Source: Eubacteriaceae bacterium UBA4266 (GTDB lineage: Bacteria > Bacillota > Clostridia > Eubacteriales > Eubacteriaceae). From it: a stretch of DNA of 11,398 nt. The stretch lies in the NCBI GenBank assembly GCA_002396065.1, contig DGWE01000047.1, positions 7,308-18,705 on the forward strand, in the 5' to 3' direction. Positions 1-6,608 of this stretch are shown here, piece by piece. The number at the start of each line of letters is the position of its first letter. Position 1 is the stretch's first letter. The notes under the pieces are model-generated. The model saw only the letters and a program-made list of their open reading frames with translations. It ran no database searches and had not been told where the DNA came from. A program made the position numbers and the translations under genes.

Positions 1-2195
1 CGGTTGGTGCGGCTGAAGGCCTGGATCAGGCCGTGCATCTTCAGGTTCTTGTCGACCCAGAGGGTGTTGAGCGTCGTCGCGTCGAACCCGGTCAAAAACA
101 TGTTGACGACGATGAGCAGGTCGAGCTCCCGGTTTTTCATCCGCAGGGACACGTCCTTGTAATAGTTTTGGAATTTCTCGCCCGAGGTATCGTAATTGGT
201 GTCGAACATTTTATTGTAGTCGTCAATGGCGCCCTCGAGAAAATCCCGGCTGCTCTGGTCGAGGCCGTTCGTGTCCTCGGAGTTTTCTTCGCCGAGAAGC
301 CCGCCGCTGACTTCCTCGTTCGGGGCGTAGCTGTAGATCACGGCGACGCGCAGCTGCTTCGCGGGATCCGCGGCCATCTGACGTTTAAATTCGCTGTAGT
401 AAAGCTTGGCCGCGTCGATAGAGGCTACAGCGAAAATCGAGTTGAACCCCGAGAGCCGCATCGGCGTCTTGATTTCGTCGACGGTCTTCCGCCCGGCAGC
501 GGCAACGTCAGCGATATTCGTCAGCGCGTTGAAGGCGTAGGTTCGGCTGCCGCGGTAGGTCTTCTGATCGAAATGGTCGAGGATGTAGCGTGTGACGACT
601 TCAATGCGCCCCGGGGCCATGAACGCCCGCTCCCGGTCGATGTCCCAGACCTGCTCGTCGGTGATGGCGTCGTCCTCGTCCATGGTCTTGATGTAGTCGA
701 CCCGGAAGGGCAGCACGTTGTGATCGTTGATGGCGTCGACGATGGTGTAGGTGTGAAGCTGGTCGCCGAAGGCCTGGGCCGTCGTGAAGTCGGTGCCCCG
801 GCGGCTGCCGGCGTTGGCCGCGAAAATCGGCGTGCCGGTGAAGCCGAACAAGTGGTATTTTTTAAACCGCTTGACGATGAGCTGATGCATGTCCCCGAAC
901 TGGCTGCGGTGGCATTCGTCGAAGATGATGACGATGTGTGCGGCGTAGGCCGGGTGCTTCGGGTATTTTTTGCAGAAGGTGGAAAGCTTCTGAATAGTCG
1001 TGATAATGATTTTTCCCTTGGAGTCGCGCATCTGACGCTCGAGCACGGCGGTGGACGAGTTGGAGTCGGCCGCGCCCTTTTCGAACCGGTCGTATTCCTT
1101 CATGGTCTGGTAGTCCAGGTCCTTGCGGTCGACGACAAAGAGCACCTTGTCGATGTAGGGCAGCTCGGTCGCGAGGCGCGCGGTCTTGAACGAGGTCAGG
1201 GTTTTGCCCGAGCCGGTCGTGTGCCAGATGTAGCCGCCGCCGGCGACGGTGCCGTACTTTTTGTAGTTGTTGGCGATTTCGATGCGGTTCAATATCCGCT
1301 CGGTGGCCGTGATCTGGTACGGGCGCATGATCATCAGGATGTTTTCGGTCGTCAGGATGCAGTACCGGGTCAGGATGTTGAGCAGGGTGTGGCGCGCGAA
1401 GAACGTCCGCGTGAAGTCGAGCAGGTCCGGGATGATGGTGTTGCCCGCGTCGGCCCAGTAGGACGTGAACTCGAAGCTGTTGCTGGTCTTGGTCTTTTTC
1501 CTCTTCCCCGAGCCGCGCTCTTTGATGGCGTTGTACCGGGTGGAATTGGCGTAGTATTTCGTGTGGGTGCCATTGGAGATCACGAAAATCTGGACGTACT
1601 CAAAAAGTCCGGAGCCGGCCCAGAAGGAGTCGCGCTGGTAGCGCTCAATCTGGTTGAAGGCCTCGCGGATCGGCACGCCCCGGCGCTTGAGCTCGACGTG
1701 GACGAGAGGCAGGCCGTTGACGAGAATTGTGACGTCGTAGCGGTTGTCGTATTTGGCGCCCTCTGCCTTTCCGTTTTCGTACTGGTTGATGACCTGAAGG
1801 CGGTTGTTGTGGATGTTTTTCTTGTCGATGAGCCGGATGTTCTTGTGCGTACCATCGTCCCGGGTCAGCACCTGGATGTAGTTCTCCTGAATTATGCGGG
1901 TCTTTTGGACGATGCCGTCGTTGGCATTGGCGATGGACGCGTTGAAGAAGCGCTTCCACTCGGCGTCGGAAAAGGTGACGCCGTTGAGGCGTTCGAGGCA
2001 GGCGCGCAGGTTCACGATCAGGTCGGCCTCCTGATGAATCGGCAGGTAAGCGTAGCCCTGTTCCTCTAAGCGCCCTATGAACGCGGCTTCGAGGTCGGCC
2101 TCGCTCTGGTAGCCCTTGTCGGTTTGGCGCTCGGGCTTGTATTCGGTCACGACCGTGTTCTCGTTCGTCTCGGCGACGATATTAAAGTATGACAT
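1..2195 (-). CDS. hsdR: Type I restriction enzyme subunit R (HsdR), partial: 3' end beyond the window
   Basis: HsdR is the nuclease and ATP-driven DNA translocase of a type I restriction-modification complex. I translated the minus strand from ATG at 2195 and found 731 intact codons running off the left edge. The N-terminal nuclease domain has D154 and the E-L-K triad at 168-170, in a strand-rich context typical of the PD-(D/E)XK fold. The helicase core has Walker A TGSGKT at 327-332, motif II DECH at 426-429, and a motif VI-like stretch (QAFSRTN) at the very end, 725-731. HsdR proteins are usually about 1000 residues, so roughly the last quarter (rest of the helicase and the C-terminal assembly region) is missing here. 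The start is supported by GGAG at 2204-2207, eight bases upstream of ATG. It lies 171 bases after hsdS and probably shares its transcript. A long open frame on the opposite strand is only its shadow. Confidence 0.96.
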   Translation of the reverse strand, partial: MSYFNIVAETNENTVVTEYKPERQTDKGYQSEADLEAAFIGRLEEQGYAYLPIHQEADLIVNLRACLERLNGVTFSDAEWKRFFNASIANANDGIVQKTRIIQENYIQVLTRDDGTHKNIRLIDKKNIHNNRLQVINQYENGKAEGAKYDNRYDVTILVNGLPLVHVELKRRGVPIREAFNQIERYQRDSFWAGSGLFEYVQIFVISNGTHTKYYANSTRYNAIKERGSGKRKKTKTSNSFEFTSYWADAGNTIIPDLLDFTRTFFARHTLLNILTRYCILTTENILMIMRPYQITATERILNRIEIANNYKKYGTVAGGGYIWHTTGSGKTLTSFKTARLATELPYIDKVLFVVDRKDLDYQTMKEYDRFEKGAADSNSSTAVLERQMRDSKGKIIITTIQKLSTFCKKYPKHPAYAAHIVIIFDECHRSQFGDMHQLIVKRFKKYHLFGFTGTPIFAANAGSRRGTDFTTAQAFGDQLHTYTIVDAINDHNVLPFRVDYIKTMDEDDAITDEQVWDIDRERAFMAPGRIEVVTRYILDHFDQKTYRGSRTYAFNALTNIADVAAAGRKTVDEIKTPMRLSGFNSIFAVASIDAAKLYYSEFKRQMAADPAKQLRVAVIYSYAPNEEVSGGLLGEENSEDTNGLDQSSRDFLEGAIDDYNKMFDTNYDTSGEKFQNYYKDVSLRMKNRELDLLIVVNMFLTGFDATTLNTLWVDKNLKMHGLIQAFSRTN

Positions 2196-2225
2196 GTGTG
2201 CTTCTCCATCTCTTTTCATTTCAAT

Positions 2226-2366
2226 TTACATACTAAATTGGGACAGGTTCAATGTTGAGAAATCGTCTTTCGGCTGCAACCTATATATGCCGCAAGCTGC
2301 GGCATGGTATACCCCCGGATCTTCAAGTAAAAGTTCAAGAATTTTCTTTTCTTTATTATTTATAAT
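2226..2366 (-). CDS. Possible small protein or detached tail between hsdS and hsdR (46 codons, no standard start)
   Basis: Immediately after the hsdS stop (2369-2367) the same frame stays open for 46 codons and ends at TAA 2228-2226. The peptide begins I-I-N-N-K-E-K-K-I-L-E-L-L-L, a plausible amphipathic helix, and then reads DPGVYHAAACGIYRL. There is no ATG or GTG near the beginning, and the only TTG is codon 30. GGAG in the last hsdS codons lies six bases before an ATT codon at 2366, so ATT initiation or coupled re-initiation is conceivable. It could instead be a former C-terminal extension of an older hsdS allele cut off by a stop, or a chance open frame in AT-rich DNA. Length and composition alone do not prove coding. 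I do not recognise the family. Confidence 0.3.
   Translation of the reverse strand: MINNKEKKILELLLEDPGVYHAAACGIYRLQPKDDFSTLNLSQFSM
2287..2305. repeat. Perfect 8-bp inverted repeat between hsdS and hsdR
   Basis: ATGCCGCA, a three-base spacer (AGC), then TGCGGCAT forms a perfect, GC-rich hairpin in otherwise AT-rich DNA. No U-tract follows on the minus strand, so it is not a standard terminator. It could slow or stabilise the mRNA between hsdS and hsdR and so lower HsdR relative to HsdM and HsdS. It also falls within the H-A-A-A-C-G-I codons of the small frame there, where alanine codons could produce the symmetry by chance. Confidence 0.5.
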
Positions 2367-3608
2367 TTACGACTCCAGCGGCTTGAAATCCAAAAGTTTA
2401 TCCCGATAATAGGCGTACTGCTTCTGTCGCGCTTCAATTTCTGCTGGAAGACCGGTTGTCATATCGTGGCATAATTTATCAAAGCGGTCTAACATTTGTA
2501 CAATTTCACGCTGTACCGGCAAGGGCGGAACGGCAAATAAAAAATTATTAAACGCAGTCTTATCAACTGAATTAAAACTGCTTGTATTTAAATGACTATT
2601 ACAAAAATCATCTAATTTGAAACAATAATAAAATAAAAATTTATTATTAAATTTTTCTTTGAATTCTTTGCGAATCATTAATACCGTAAATCTCTGATTT
2701 ACTAAAAATGGCTTCCTGATTAAAGCGTGTTCACCTATTGTCGCGGAAGTTGAAATAATAATTGAATCTTTGGGAAAAGGATCACCTTTTATTGCTTGTT
2801 CCGTAACGTGTTGAATTGAATCAAAAAGTATTCTTCCGTGTTCGCGAATATCTTCCATGCGAAACCAAGGGAAAGTTCCACCCCTCCAATATTCTATATG
2901 TTTTTTAGCCGGTGTATATCCATTTCTTGTATTAAATAACTGCCATAAAGGAAGATATTCCACCCCATCCGGGCAATACTTCCTCGCAATCGGATTATTC
3001 TCATCAAACGTAAGCAGCCTATCTCGATAATATTCATACTGCTTTTCCCTAGCTGTAAGCTCTGCTGTAAGCTCTGTGAAATTGTCCAGAATCCGGACAA
3101 TTTCACGCTGCACCGGCAAGGGCGGAACGGGAATTAATACATTTTCTAATGATTTTGGCGTGACTTCTATAACCTTAGTGCCATGTACCAATTTTAATTT
3201 TTGCTTATAAAAAGCTTCTGATGATAGATAATAAACAAGATATTTAGGATTTAAATTATGATGAATAATGGCTGTATGTCCGCTGACAGCTAATTTTTCA
3301 GATCCAAGCCACGCAACGCATTTACAAACATCTTCAATGTTTTCGCTCGTTACAGCCATAATCACATCGCCAGGTTCAGCAAATTTTTGTTTTTGACTTT
3401 TCTCTTTTGAAATATAGCTCAAAGTTTGGTCTACAAATAAATTATATTTTGTATAAATTTGTCCATAGTGGATACATGGGATTCCTTCATCTAAAAAATC
3501 TTTTTTCTGAAAATTGCCACCTCGAGTAATTGTCGCTATTTCATCAAGCTTTTTATATTCCACCCCATCCGGGCAATACTCCCGAATCAGATCGTTCAGT
3601 TTACTCAT
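2367..3608 (-). CDS. hsdS: Type I restriction enzyme specificity subunit (HsdS)
   Basis: HsdS gives the type I methyltransferase and restriction complexes their DNA target. This 413-residue protein shows the classic duplicated layout: conserved YCPDGVEY at 11-18, first target-recognition domain about 19-160, [11 protein letters not shown] at about 161-171, a helical spacer with [11 protein letters not shown], then a second YCPDGVEY at 211-218, second recognition domain about 219-359, a second [11 protein letters not shown] and a final helix ending [11 protein letters not shown]. The length suits a complete two-domain subunit. The start is ATG at 3608, which overlaps the hsdM stop by eight bases (ATGAGTAA) and follows AAGGTGG. 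The open frame extends upstream to 3677 but that part is hsdM sequence in another frame. The recognition domains are far more AT-rich than the conserved arms, suggesting that they were exchanged from another source. The target sequence cannot be predicted from this. Confidence 0.95.
   Translation of the reverse strand: MSKLNDLIREYCPDGVEYKKLDEIATITRGGNFQKKDFLDEGIPCIHYGQIYTKYNLFVDQTLSYISKEKSQKQKFAEPGDVIMAVTSENIEDVCKCVAWLGSEKLAVSGHTAIIHHNLNPKYLVYYLSSEAFYKQKLKLVHGTKVIEVTPKSLENVLIPVPPLPVQREIVRILDNFTELTAELTAREKQYEYYRDRLLTFDENNPIARKYCPDGVEYLPLWQLFNTRNGYTPAKKHIEYWRGGTFPWFRMEDIREHGRILFDSIQHVTEQAIKGDPFPKDSIIISTSATIGEHALIRKPFLVNQRFTVLMIRKEFKEKFNNKFLFYYCFKLDDFCNSHLNTSSFNSVDKTAFNNFLFAVPPLPVQREIVQMLDRFDKLCHDMTTGLPAEIEARQKQYAYYRDKLLDFKPLES
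2500..2533. repeat. Direct repeat A, copy 1 (hsdS second conserved arm)
   Basis: This 34-base stretch matches 3097-3130 with a single difference (T at 2514 against C at 3111). On the minus strand it encodes [11 protein letters not shown], the junction between the second recognition domain and its helix. The copies are 597 bases apart, a whole number of codons (199). Confidence 0.9.
2955..2980. repeat. Direct repeat B, copy 1 (start of second HsdS half)
   Basis: These 26 bases are identical to 3555-3580, exactly 600 bases (200 codons) away. On the minus strand they encode the conserved YCPDGVEY stretch that precedes the second target-recognition domain. Confidence 0.9.
3097..3130. repeat. Direct repeat A, copy 2 (hsdS first conserved arm)
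   Basis: Partner of the repeat at 2500-2533, differing at one base. It encodes the first [11 protein letters not shown] of HsdS. Near-identity at the DNA level, beside very different recognition domains, gives homologous recombination a site for swapping or deleting a domain without losing frame. Confidence 0.9.
3555..3580. repeat. Direct repeat B, copy 2 (start of first HsdS half)
   Basis: Exact 26-base partner of 2955-2980, encoding the first YCPDGVEY near the HsdS N-terminus. With repeat A it frames each recognition domain by a repeat at both ends. Confidence 0.9.
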
Positions 3609-5169
3609 CGCCGCCACCTTCAATCTCCGCGACAATCTCGTCAATCGCGCGCCGCAGCTCGTCCTCCTTCGCGACAAGGGTCTTCAATTCCGCGTTCAGC
3701 GCCTGAATATCAATCTGTTCCCGGGTGTCCTCCGGCTCGACGTACGCCGACACTGACAAATTGTAATCATTCTCGACCACCTCGTCGTAAGAAGCGGTGT
3801 GGGCGAAATGTTCGACCGCTTCCCGTTTTTCAAACGCATCGACAATGTGAGCGATGTTGTCGTCCGACAGCCGGTTGTTGTTCGTCGCCTTCACAAATTC
3901 GTTCGACGCGTCGATCATCAAAATCCCCGTGTCCTGCTTGTTCTTCTTCAGTACCATGATGCACGTCGCGATCGAAGTTCCGAAGAACAGATTCGCCGGC
4001 AGCTGAATCACCGCGTCGATGTAATTATTGTCCACAAGGAATTTCCGAATCTTCTTTTCCGCGCCGCCTCGGTACATCACACCCGGGAAACAGACGATCG
4101 ACGCCGTCCCGCTCGGCGAAAGCCACGACAGGCAATGCAGGATAAACGCCAGGTCCGCCTTGCTCTTCGGCGCCAGCACCCCGGCCGGCGCAAACCTCGG
4201 GTCGTTGATCAAGGTCGGGTTGTCCTTGCCTTCCCATTTGATCGAATAAGGCGGATTCGAAACAATCAGCTCGAAAGGCTCGTCGTCCCAGTGCTTCGGA
4301 TCCGTCAGCGTGTCTCCAAGGGCAATATCGAACCGGTCGAAGCCTACCCCGTGAAGGAACATATTGATCCGGCACAGGTTGTACGTCGTCACATTGATCT
4401 CCTGACCGAAAAACCCTTGCTTTACACCGTCCATACCTAAAAGATCGAGGGACTTGAGCAGCAGCGAGCCCGAGCCGCACGCCGGATCGTATACCTTGTT
4501 GACCGAAGTCTTCCCCACTGTGCCGAGACGCGTCAAAAGAATTGACACGTCCGACGGCGTGAAAAACTCTCCCCCGGATTTGCCCGCGCTCGACGCGTAC
4601 ATCGTCATCAGGTACTCGTAGGCGTCCCCGAAGGTGTCGATGCCATGGCCTGTGATCGTCCCGAGCTGCATATTCTGGACCCCTTCGAGCAGCTTTACCA
4701 GCCGCTTGTTGCGCAGCTTCACTGTGCCGCCGAGCTGGTTGCTGTTCACGTTAAAATCGTCGAAAAGGCCACGGAAATCCGTCTCGGACTCGCTGCCTGC
4801 GGTCGAACCTTCGATTCGGCGGAACACCCCTTCGAGGGTTTCGTTGAGGTTTTCATCGTCGGCCGCCCGGGCGCAGACATTCACGAATAAATCGCTCGGC
4901 AGGATAAAATACCCCTTTTCCTCGATCAAGCCCTGGCGTGCTTCCTCCGCATCCGCGTCCGCCATCTCTGCGTAATGAAAGCCGGCATTGCCCGCTTCCT
5001 CCTCGCCCTGATCGATATACGCCGCGAGATCCTCCGAAATATAGCGGTAAAACATCGCGCCGAGCACGTAATTCTTGAAATCCCAGCCGTCCACCGCGCC
5101 GCGCATCTCGTCGGCAATCGCCCAGATCGCGCGGTGCAGTTCTTCCCGTTCGTTGTTGCCCACTGCCAT
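3601..5169 (-). CDS. hsdM: Type I restriction-modification DNA methyltransferase subunit (HsdM)
   Basis: HsdM transfers a methyl group from S-adenosylmethionine to adenine N6 in the target chosen by HsdS, and with HsdR forms the restriction complex. The 522-residue product has the helical HsdM N-terminal domain (about 7-170, including [17 protein letters not shown] at 29-45), GGEFFTP at 199-205, the AdoMet-binding motif DPACGSGS at 228-235 and the catalytic motif NPPYS at 305-309. The C-terminal region ends in a charged helix. Length is normal. ATG at 5169 gives the N-terminus [18 protein letters not shown], as expected for the family. The spacing to its ribosome binding site is odd: AGGAG at 5202-5206 is 32 bases upstream, with an inverted repeat in between. 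First gene of hsdM-hsdS-hsdR; its stop overlaps the hsdS start. Confidence 0.97.
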   Translation of the reverse strand: MAVGNNEREELHRAIWAIADEMRGAVDGWDFKNYVLGAMFYRYISEDLAAYIDQGEEEAGNAGFHYAEMADADAEEARQGLIEEKGYFILPSDLFVNVCARAADDENLNETLEGVFRRIEGSTAGSESETDFRGLFDDFNVNSNQLGGTVKLRNKRLVKLLEGVQNMQLGTITGHGIDTFGDAYEYLMTMYASSAGKSGGEFFTPSDVSILLTRLGTVGKTSVNKVYDPACGSGSLLLKSLDLLGMDGVKQGFFGQEINVTTYNLCRINMFLHGVGFDRFDIALGDTLTDPKHWDDEPFELIVSNPPYSIKWEGKDNPTLINDPRFAPAGVLAPKSKADLAFILHCLSWLSPSGTASIVCFPGVMYRGGAEKKIRKFLVDNNYIDAVIQLPANLFFGTSIATCIMVLKKNKQDTGILMIDASNEFVKATNNNRLSDDNIAHIVDAFEKREAVEHFAHTASYDEVVENDYNLSVSAYVEPEDTREQIDIQALNAELKTLVAKEDELRRAIDEIVAEIEGGGDE

Positions 5170-5173
5170 ATAT

Positions 5174-5199
5174 TTTCCCGGGAAATGGTGAATTTCCCG
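5174..5199. promoter_or_regulatory. Nested inverted repeats between the hsdM ribosome binding site and start codon
   Basis: Three half-sites of TTTCCCG type occur here: a perfect 12-base palindrome TTTCCCGGGAAA at 5174-5185, and a hairpin formed by CGGGAAAT (5179-5186) and ATTTCCCG (5192-5199) around a five-base loop. In the mRNA the 21-base hairpin lies between AGGAG (5202-5206) and the ATG at 5169. Folding it out would reduce the 32-base gap to about 11. It could be a translational element or a repressor operator; the symmetry is seen, the role is inferred. Confidence 0.45.
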
Positions 5200-5218
5200 A
5201 TCTCCTCTCTATTGAAAA

Positions 5219-5248
5219 ATGATAAAACTCGTTTCTTATTTTATCATA
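5219..5248 (-). promoter_or_regulatory. Candidate hsdMSR promoter -10 box with overlapping inverted repeat
   Basis: On the minus strand TATGAT at 5248-5243 resembles a -10 box, followed by a second option TAAAAT. No good -35 box is present at normal spacing. A nine-base inverted repeat, ATGATAAAA (5219-5227) and TTTTATCAT (5239-5247), separated by 11 bases, overlaps the -10 box and the expected start of transcription. This is the layout of a repressor operator, but the AT-richness makes chance possible. Confidence 0.35.
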
Positions 5249-5383
5249 CTTTAAGTTTAGAAATCACCGCTTTTCGGTGTCCTGGGAGGACAATTTCACC
5301 CAAAAACGCAGTTAAACGGCTTTCGTTTCAATCCATCCGTTTTTGTAAACGGTGTAAATTAATACCCCTATTTGCTCACCATC

Positions 5384-5392
5384 TGCTATAAT
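5384..5392 (+). promoter_or_regulatory. Extended -10 promoter candidate (plus strand)
   Basis: TGCTATAAT matches the extended -10 consensus TGnTATAAT exactly. The -35 position (about 5364-5369) is poor, which extended -10 promoters tolerate. Transcription would begin near 5399 and lead into GAGG at 5463-5466 and ATG at 5473, so it has a plausible target. Confidence 0.4.
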
Positions 5393-5472
5393 AGGTTTAA
5401 AGATATTTTATACGGCGTATTTGATTGACGCTGTTCCGTCCATTTTTATTAATCTATTGAGAGAGGTTATTG

Positions 5473-5634
5473 ATGAATACCAAAATGCGTATCCCCCGTG
5501 AACCGCACACGAGGGGCAGCATGTATTTTTCGTACATGTTAAAACTGGTATCGATAACCAACTTAGGCTTGACGCGCTTCAATGCCACTTTCCTGTCTTT
5601 CCTCAACCAGCTCTTCCATCTTGGATTTTCTTAA
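5473..5634 (+). CDS. Possible small protein or remnant of a truncated gene, unknown function
   Basis: ATG at 5473 follows GAGG at 5463-5466 with six bases between, a good ribosome binding site, and an extended -10 box lies about 80 bases upstream. The frame is 53 codons. Its first 30 residues read like a real N-terminus (MNTKMRIPREPH, then TRGSMYFSYMLKLVSITN). From about residue 31 the frame runs antisense into the 3' end of the CPBP gene (5563-5634), where coding is doubtful. This would fit the intact beginning of a gene whose remainder was lost when the neighbouring DNA was joined, or a genuine small gene converging on the CPBP gene. I do not recognise the family. Two hairpins inside it (5493-5516 and 5520-5538) offer a rival reading as the 3' untranslated region of the CPBP transcript. 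Confidence 0.3.
   Translation: MNTKMRIPREPHTRGSMYFSYMLKLVSITNLGLTRFNATFLSFLNQLFHLGFS
5493..5538. other. Two adjacent hairpins downstream of the CPBP gene, possible weak terminator
   Basis: CATGTA (5520-5525) and TACATG (5533-5538) form a six-base stem. CCCCCGTG (5493-5500) pairs with CACG-A-GGGG (5508-5516) with a single bulged A. They lie 25 to 70 bases after the CPBP stop in its direction of transcription. Neither is followed by a clear U-tract, so termination here is only a possibility. No better terminator was found for that gene. Confidence 0.25.
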
Positions 5635-6420
5635 AAGAAACAGGGTTAGACCCAGCAATATGACAAGGGACGGCAGAATACTGAGGATGGACGCCGCGGC
5701 ATTGACGTTCGCATTTTGCACGTCGACGGTGGATTGCGCATTGGTGCCGATGGCTCTGGACAAATCGGTCAGCGCGTGCAGAATCACCACCACCCAGATA
5801 TTACGGCATCTGAGATAAACGGCGCCGAAGCACAGCCCCACGGCGGTTGCCTCGATGACTTGCATCAGTGTTCCCACTACATTTTGTCCGGATGCCAGAT
5901 TCGTAAGATGCATCAGCCCGAACGCAAGTGCCGACAAGACAAGTGACATCCAGATGGTCTTAGCGCTCTTTTTTGCAAAGGCATCCTGAAAAGCGTTCAG
6001 CACCACGCCGCGAAACAGCAATTCCTCAAAAATGCCGGTCAGCGTATAAGTCACAATGGTGGCGCAGACAAGTTCGGTATTTGAAAAATATCCGGGATCG
6101 GCCTGGACGATACTGAGCACCAGCTGGGCAGCTGCAATGGCGAGAATCGGCAAACCGGTCAGCAGGCCGTGGATAAAACGCTCCCGATCGGAAGCATAAA
6201 TCCTGCCCTGCATATGGCCTGCAAAAATCACGACCATGAGTACGGCGAGCCGAAAAGCTTCGCCAAGCGTTTCCCGCAGATCACTTGACATTTTTACGTA
6301 TTTTGCCATCTCCCACAAAATCCAATCGCTCAAGAAAAATGAAACCGCAATGGCGAGTATCCCGAATAAAAAATATCGATAAGCCTGATCTTTGAACACC
6401 CTTTCTTCATCCCTAAACAT
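5563..6420 (-). CDS. CPBP (Abi/CAAX-like) family intramembrane metalloprotease
   Basis: A 285-residue multi-pass membrane protein with hydrophobic segments at about 15-35, 55-70, 86-106, 115-130, 155-175, 186-203, 208-218 and 245-268. It carries the family's glutamate-arginine motif EELLFR at 132-137, FGLMH at 167-171 and a further histidine in HALTD at 215-219, the expected metal-binding and catalytic residues of CPBP intramembrane proteases. Members are known from prenylated-protein processing in eukaryotes and from bacteriocin self-immunity and membrane regulation in Firmicutes; which role applies here cannot be told. The C-terminal tail (about 270-285) is charged and probably cytoplasmic. 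ATG at 6420 is preceded by AAGGAG with a seven-base gap. It appears to be a single-gene unit upstream of the restriction operon, with no bacteriocin gene seen beside it. Confidence 0.88.
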   Translation of the reverse strand: MFRDEERVFKDQAYRYFLFGILAIAVSFFLSDWILWEMAKYVKMSSDLRETLGEAFRLAVLMVVIFAGHMQGRIYASDRERFIHGLLTGLPILAIAAAQLVLSIVQADPGYFSNTELVCATIVTYTLTGIFEELLFRGVVLNAFQDAFAKKSAKTIWMSLVLSALAFGLMHLTNLASGQNVVGTLMQVIEATAVGLCFGAVYLRCRNIWVVVILHALTDLSRAIGTNAQSTVDVQNANVNAAASILSILPSLVILLGLTLFLLRKSKMEELVEERQESGIEARQA

Positions 6421-6468
6421 GATGATCTCCTTTCTGCAAAGCGTGTTAGATATTTAGAAAGCGCCTCT

Positions 6469-6474
6469 ATTATA
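6469..6474 (-). promoter_or_regulatory. Promoter -10 box for the CPBP gene
   Basis: A perfect TATAAT on the minus strand about 50 bases upstream of the start codon. The -35 region at 17-base spacing is TTTATT, a partial match. Transcription would begin near 6462, giving a leader of about 40 bases that contains the AAGGAG site. Confidence 0.55.
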
Positions 6475-6563
6475 CTTTCGATCAAGACCAAAATAAATGG
6501 ATTTTGCCACACATTAAGTTTTAAACGAAATCATCTTCGATATCCGCCACGGGCGATTCAGGC

Positions 6564-6586
6564 AAAAAAATCCGCCAAATGGCGGA
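6564..6586 (-). terminator. Rho-independent terminator after the CpXC gene
   Basis: On the minus strand TCCGCC-ATTT-GGCGGA makes a six-base GC-rich stem (6571-6586), followed directly by seven T residues. It lies about 22 bases after the CpXC stop codon and separates that unit from the CPBP gene. Confidence 0.9.
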
Positions 6587-6608
6587 AATAATTTTAAAGC
6601 GCCGGCCC

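Larger units (their letters stand above)
5170..5562. other. Intergenic region between the CPBP gene and hsdM
   Basis: About 390 bases without a confident gene. They hold the hsdM leader (5170-5250), small hairpins at 5265-5279 (CACCG/CGGTG) and 5337-5352 (CCGTTT/AAACGG) without U-tracts, a plus-strand promoter-like TGCTATAAT at 5384-5392, and the beginning of a small plus-strand frame at 5473. No tRNA or repeat array is visible. Confidence 0.6.

Noticed and set aside
33..2069. A 678-codon open frame on the plus strand
   Set aside because: It is antisense to hsdR, whose minus-strand frame carries the nuclease and helicase motifs. The plus-strand product is valine-, glycine- and arginine-rich with no domain, typical of a shadow in GC-rich DNA.
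2500..3580. Repeats in hsdS as a CRISPR array or mobile-element ends
   Set aside because: Only two copies of each exist, 600 bases apart, in coding frame, and they encode the known conserved arms of HsdS.
3609..3677. Longer HsdS starting at 3677
   Set aside because: The extra 23 residues are hsdM sequence read in another frame. ATG at 3608 has a ribosome binding site and gives the family-typical N-terminus.
5170..5190. ATT start for hsdM at 5190, upstream in frame
   Set aside because: AGGAG is well spaced for it, but HsdM homologues begin at the ATG-encoded residue, and ATT starts are very rare. I kept ATG 5169 and noted the odd leader instead.
5265..5352. Small hairpins at 5265-5279 and 5337-5352 as terminators
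   Set aside because: Stems are only five or six bases and neither is followed by a run of U on the relevant strand.
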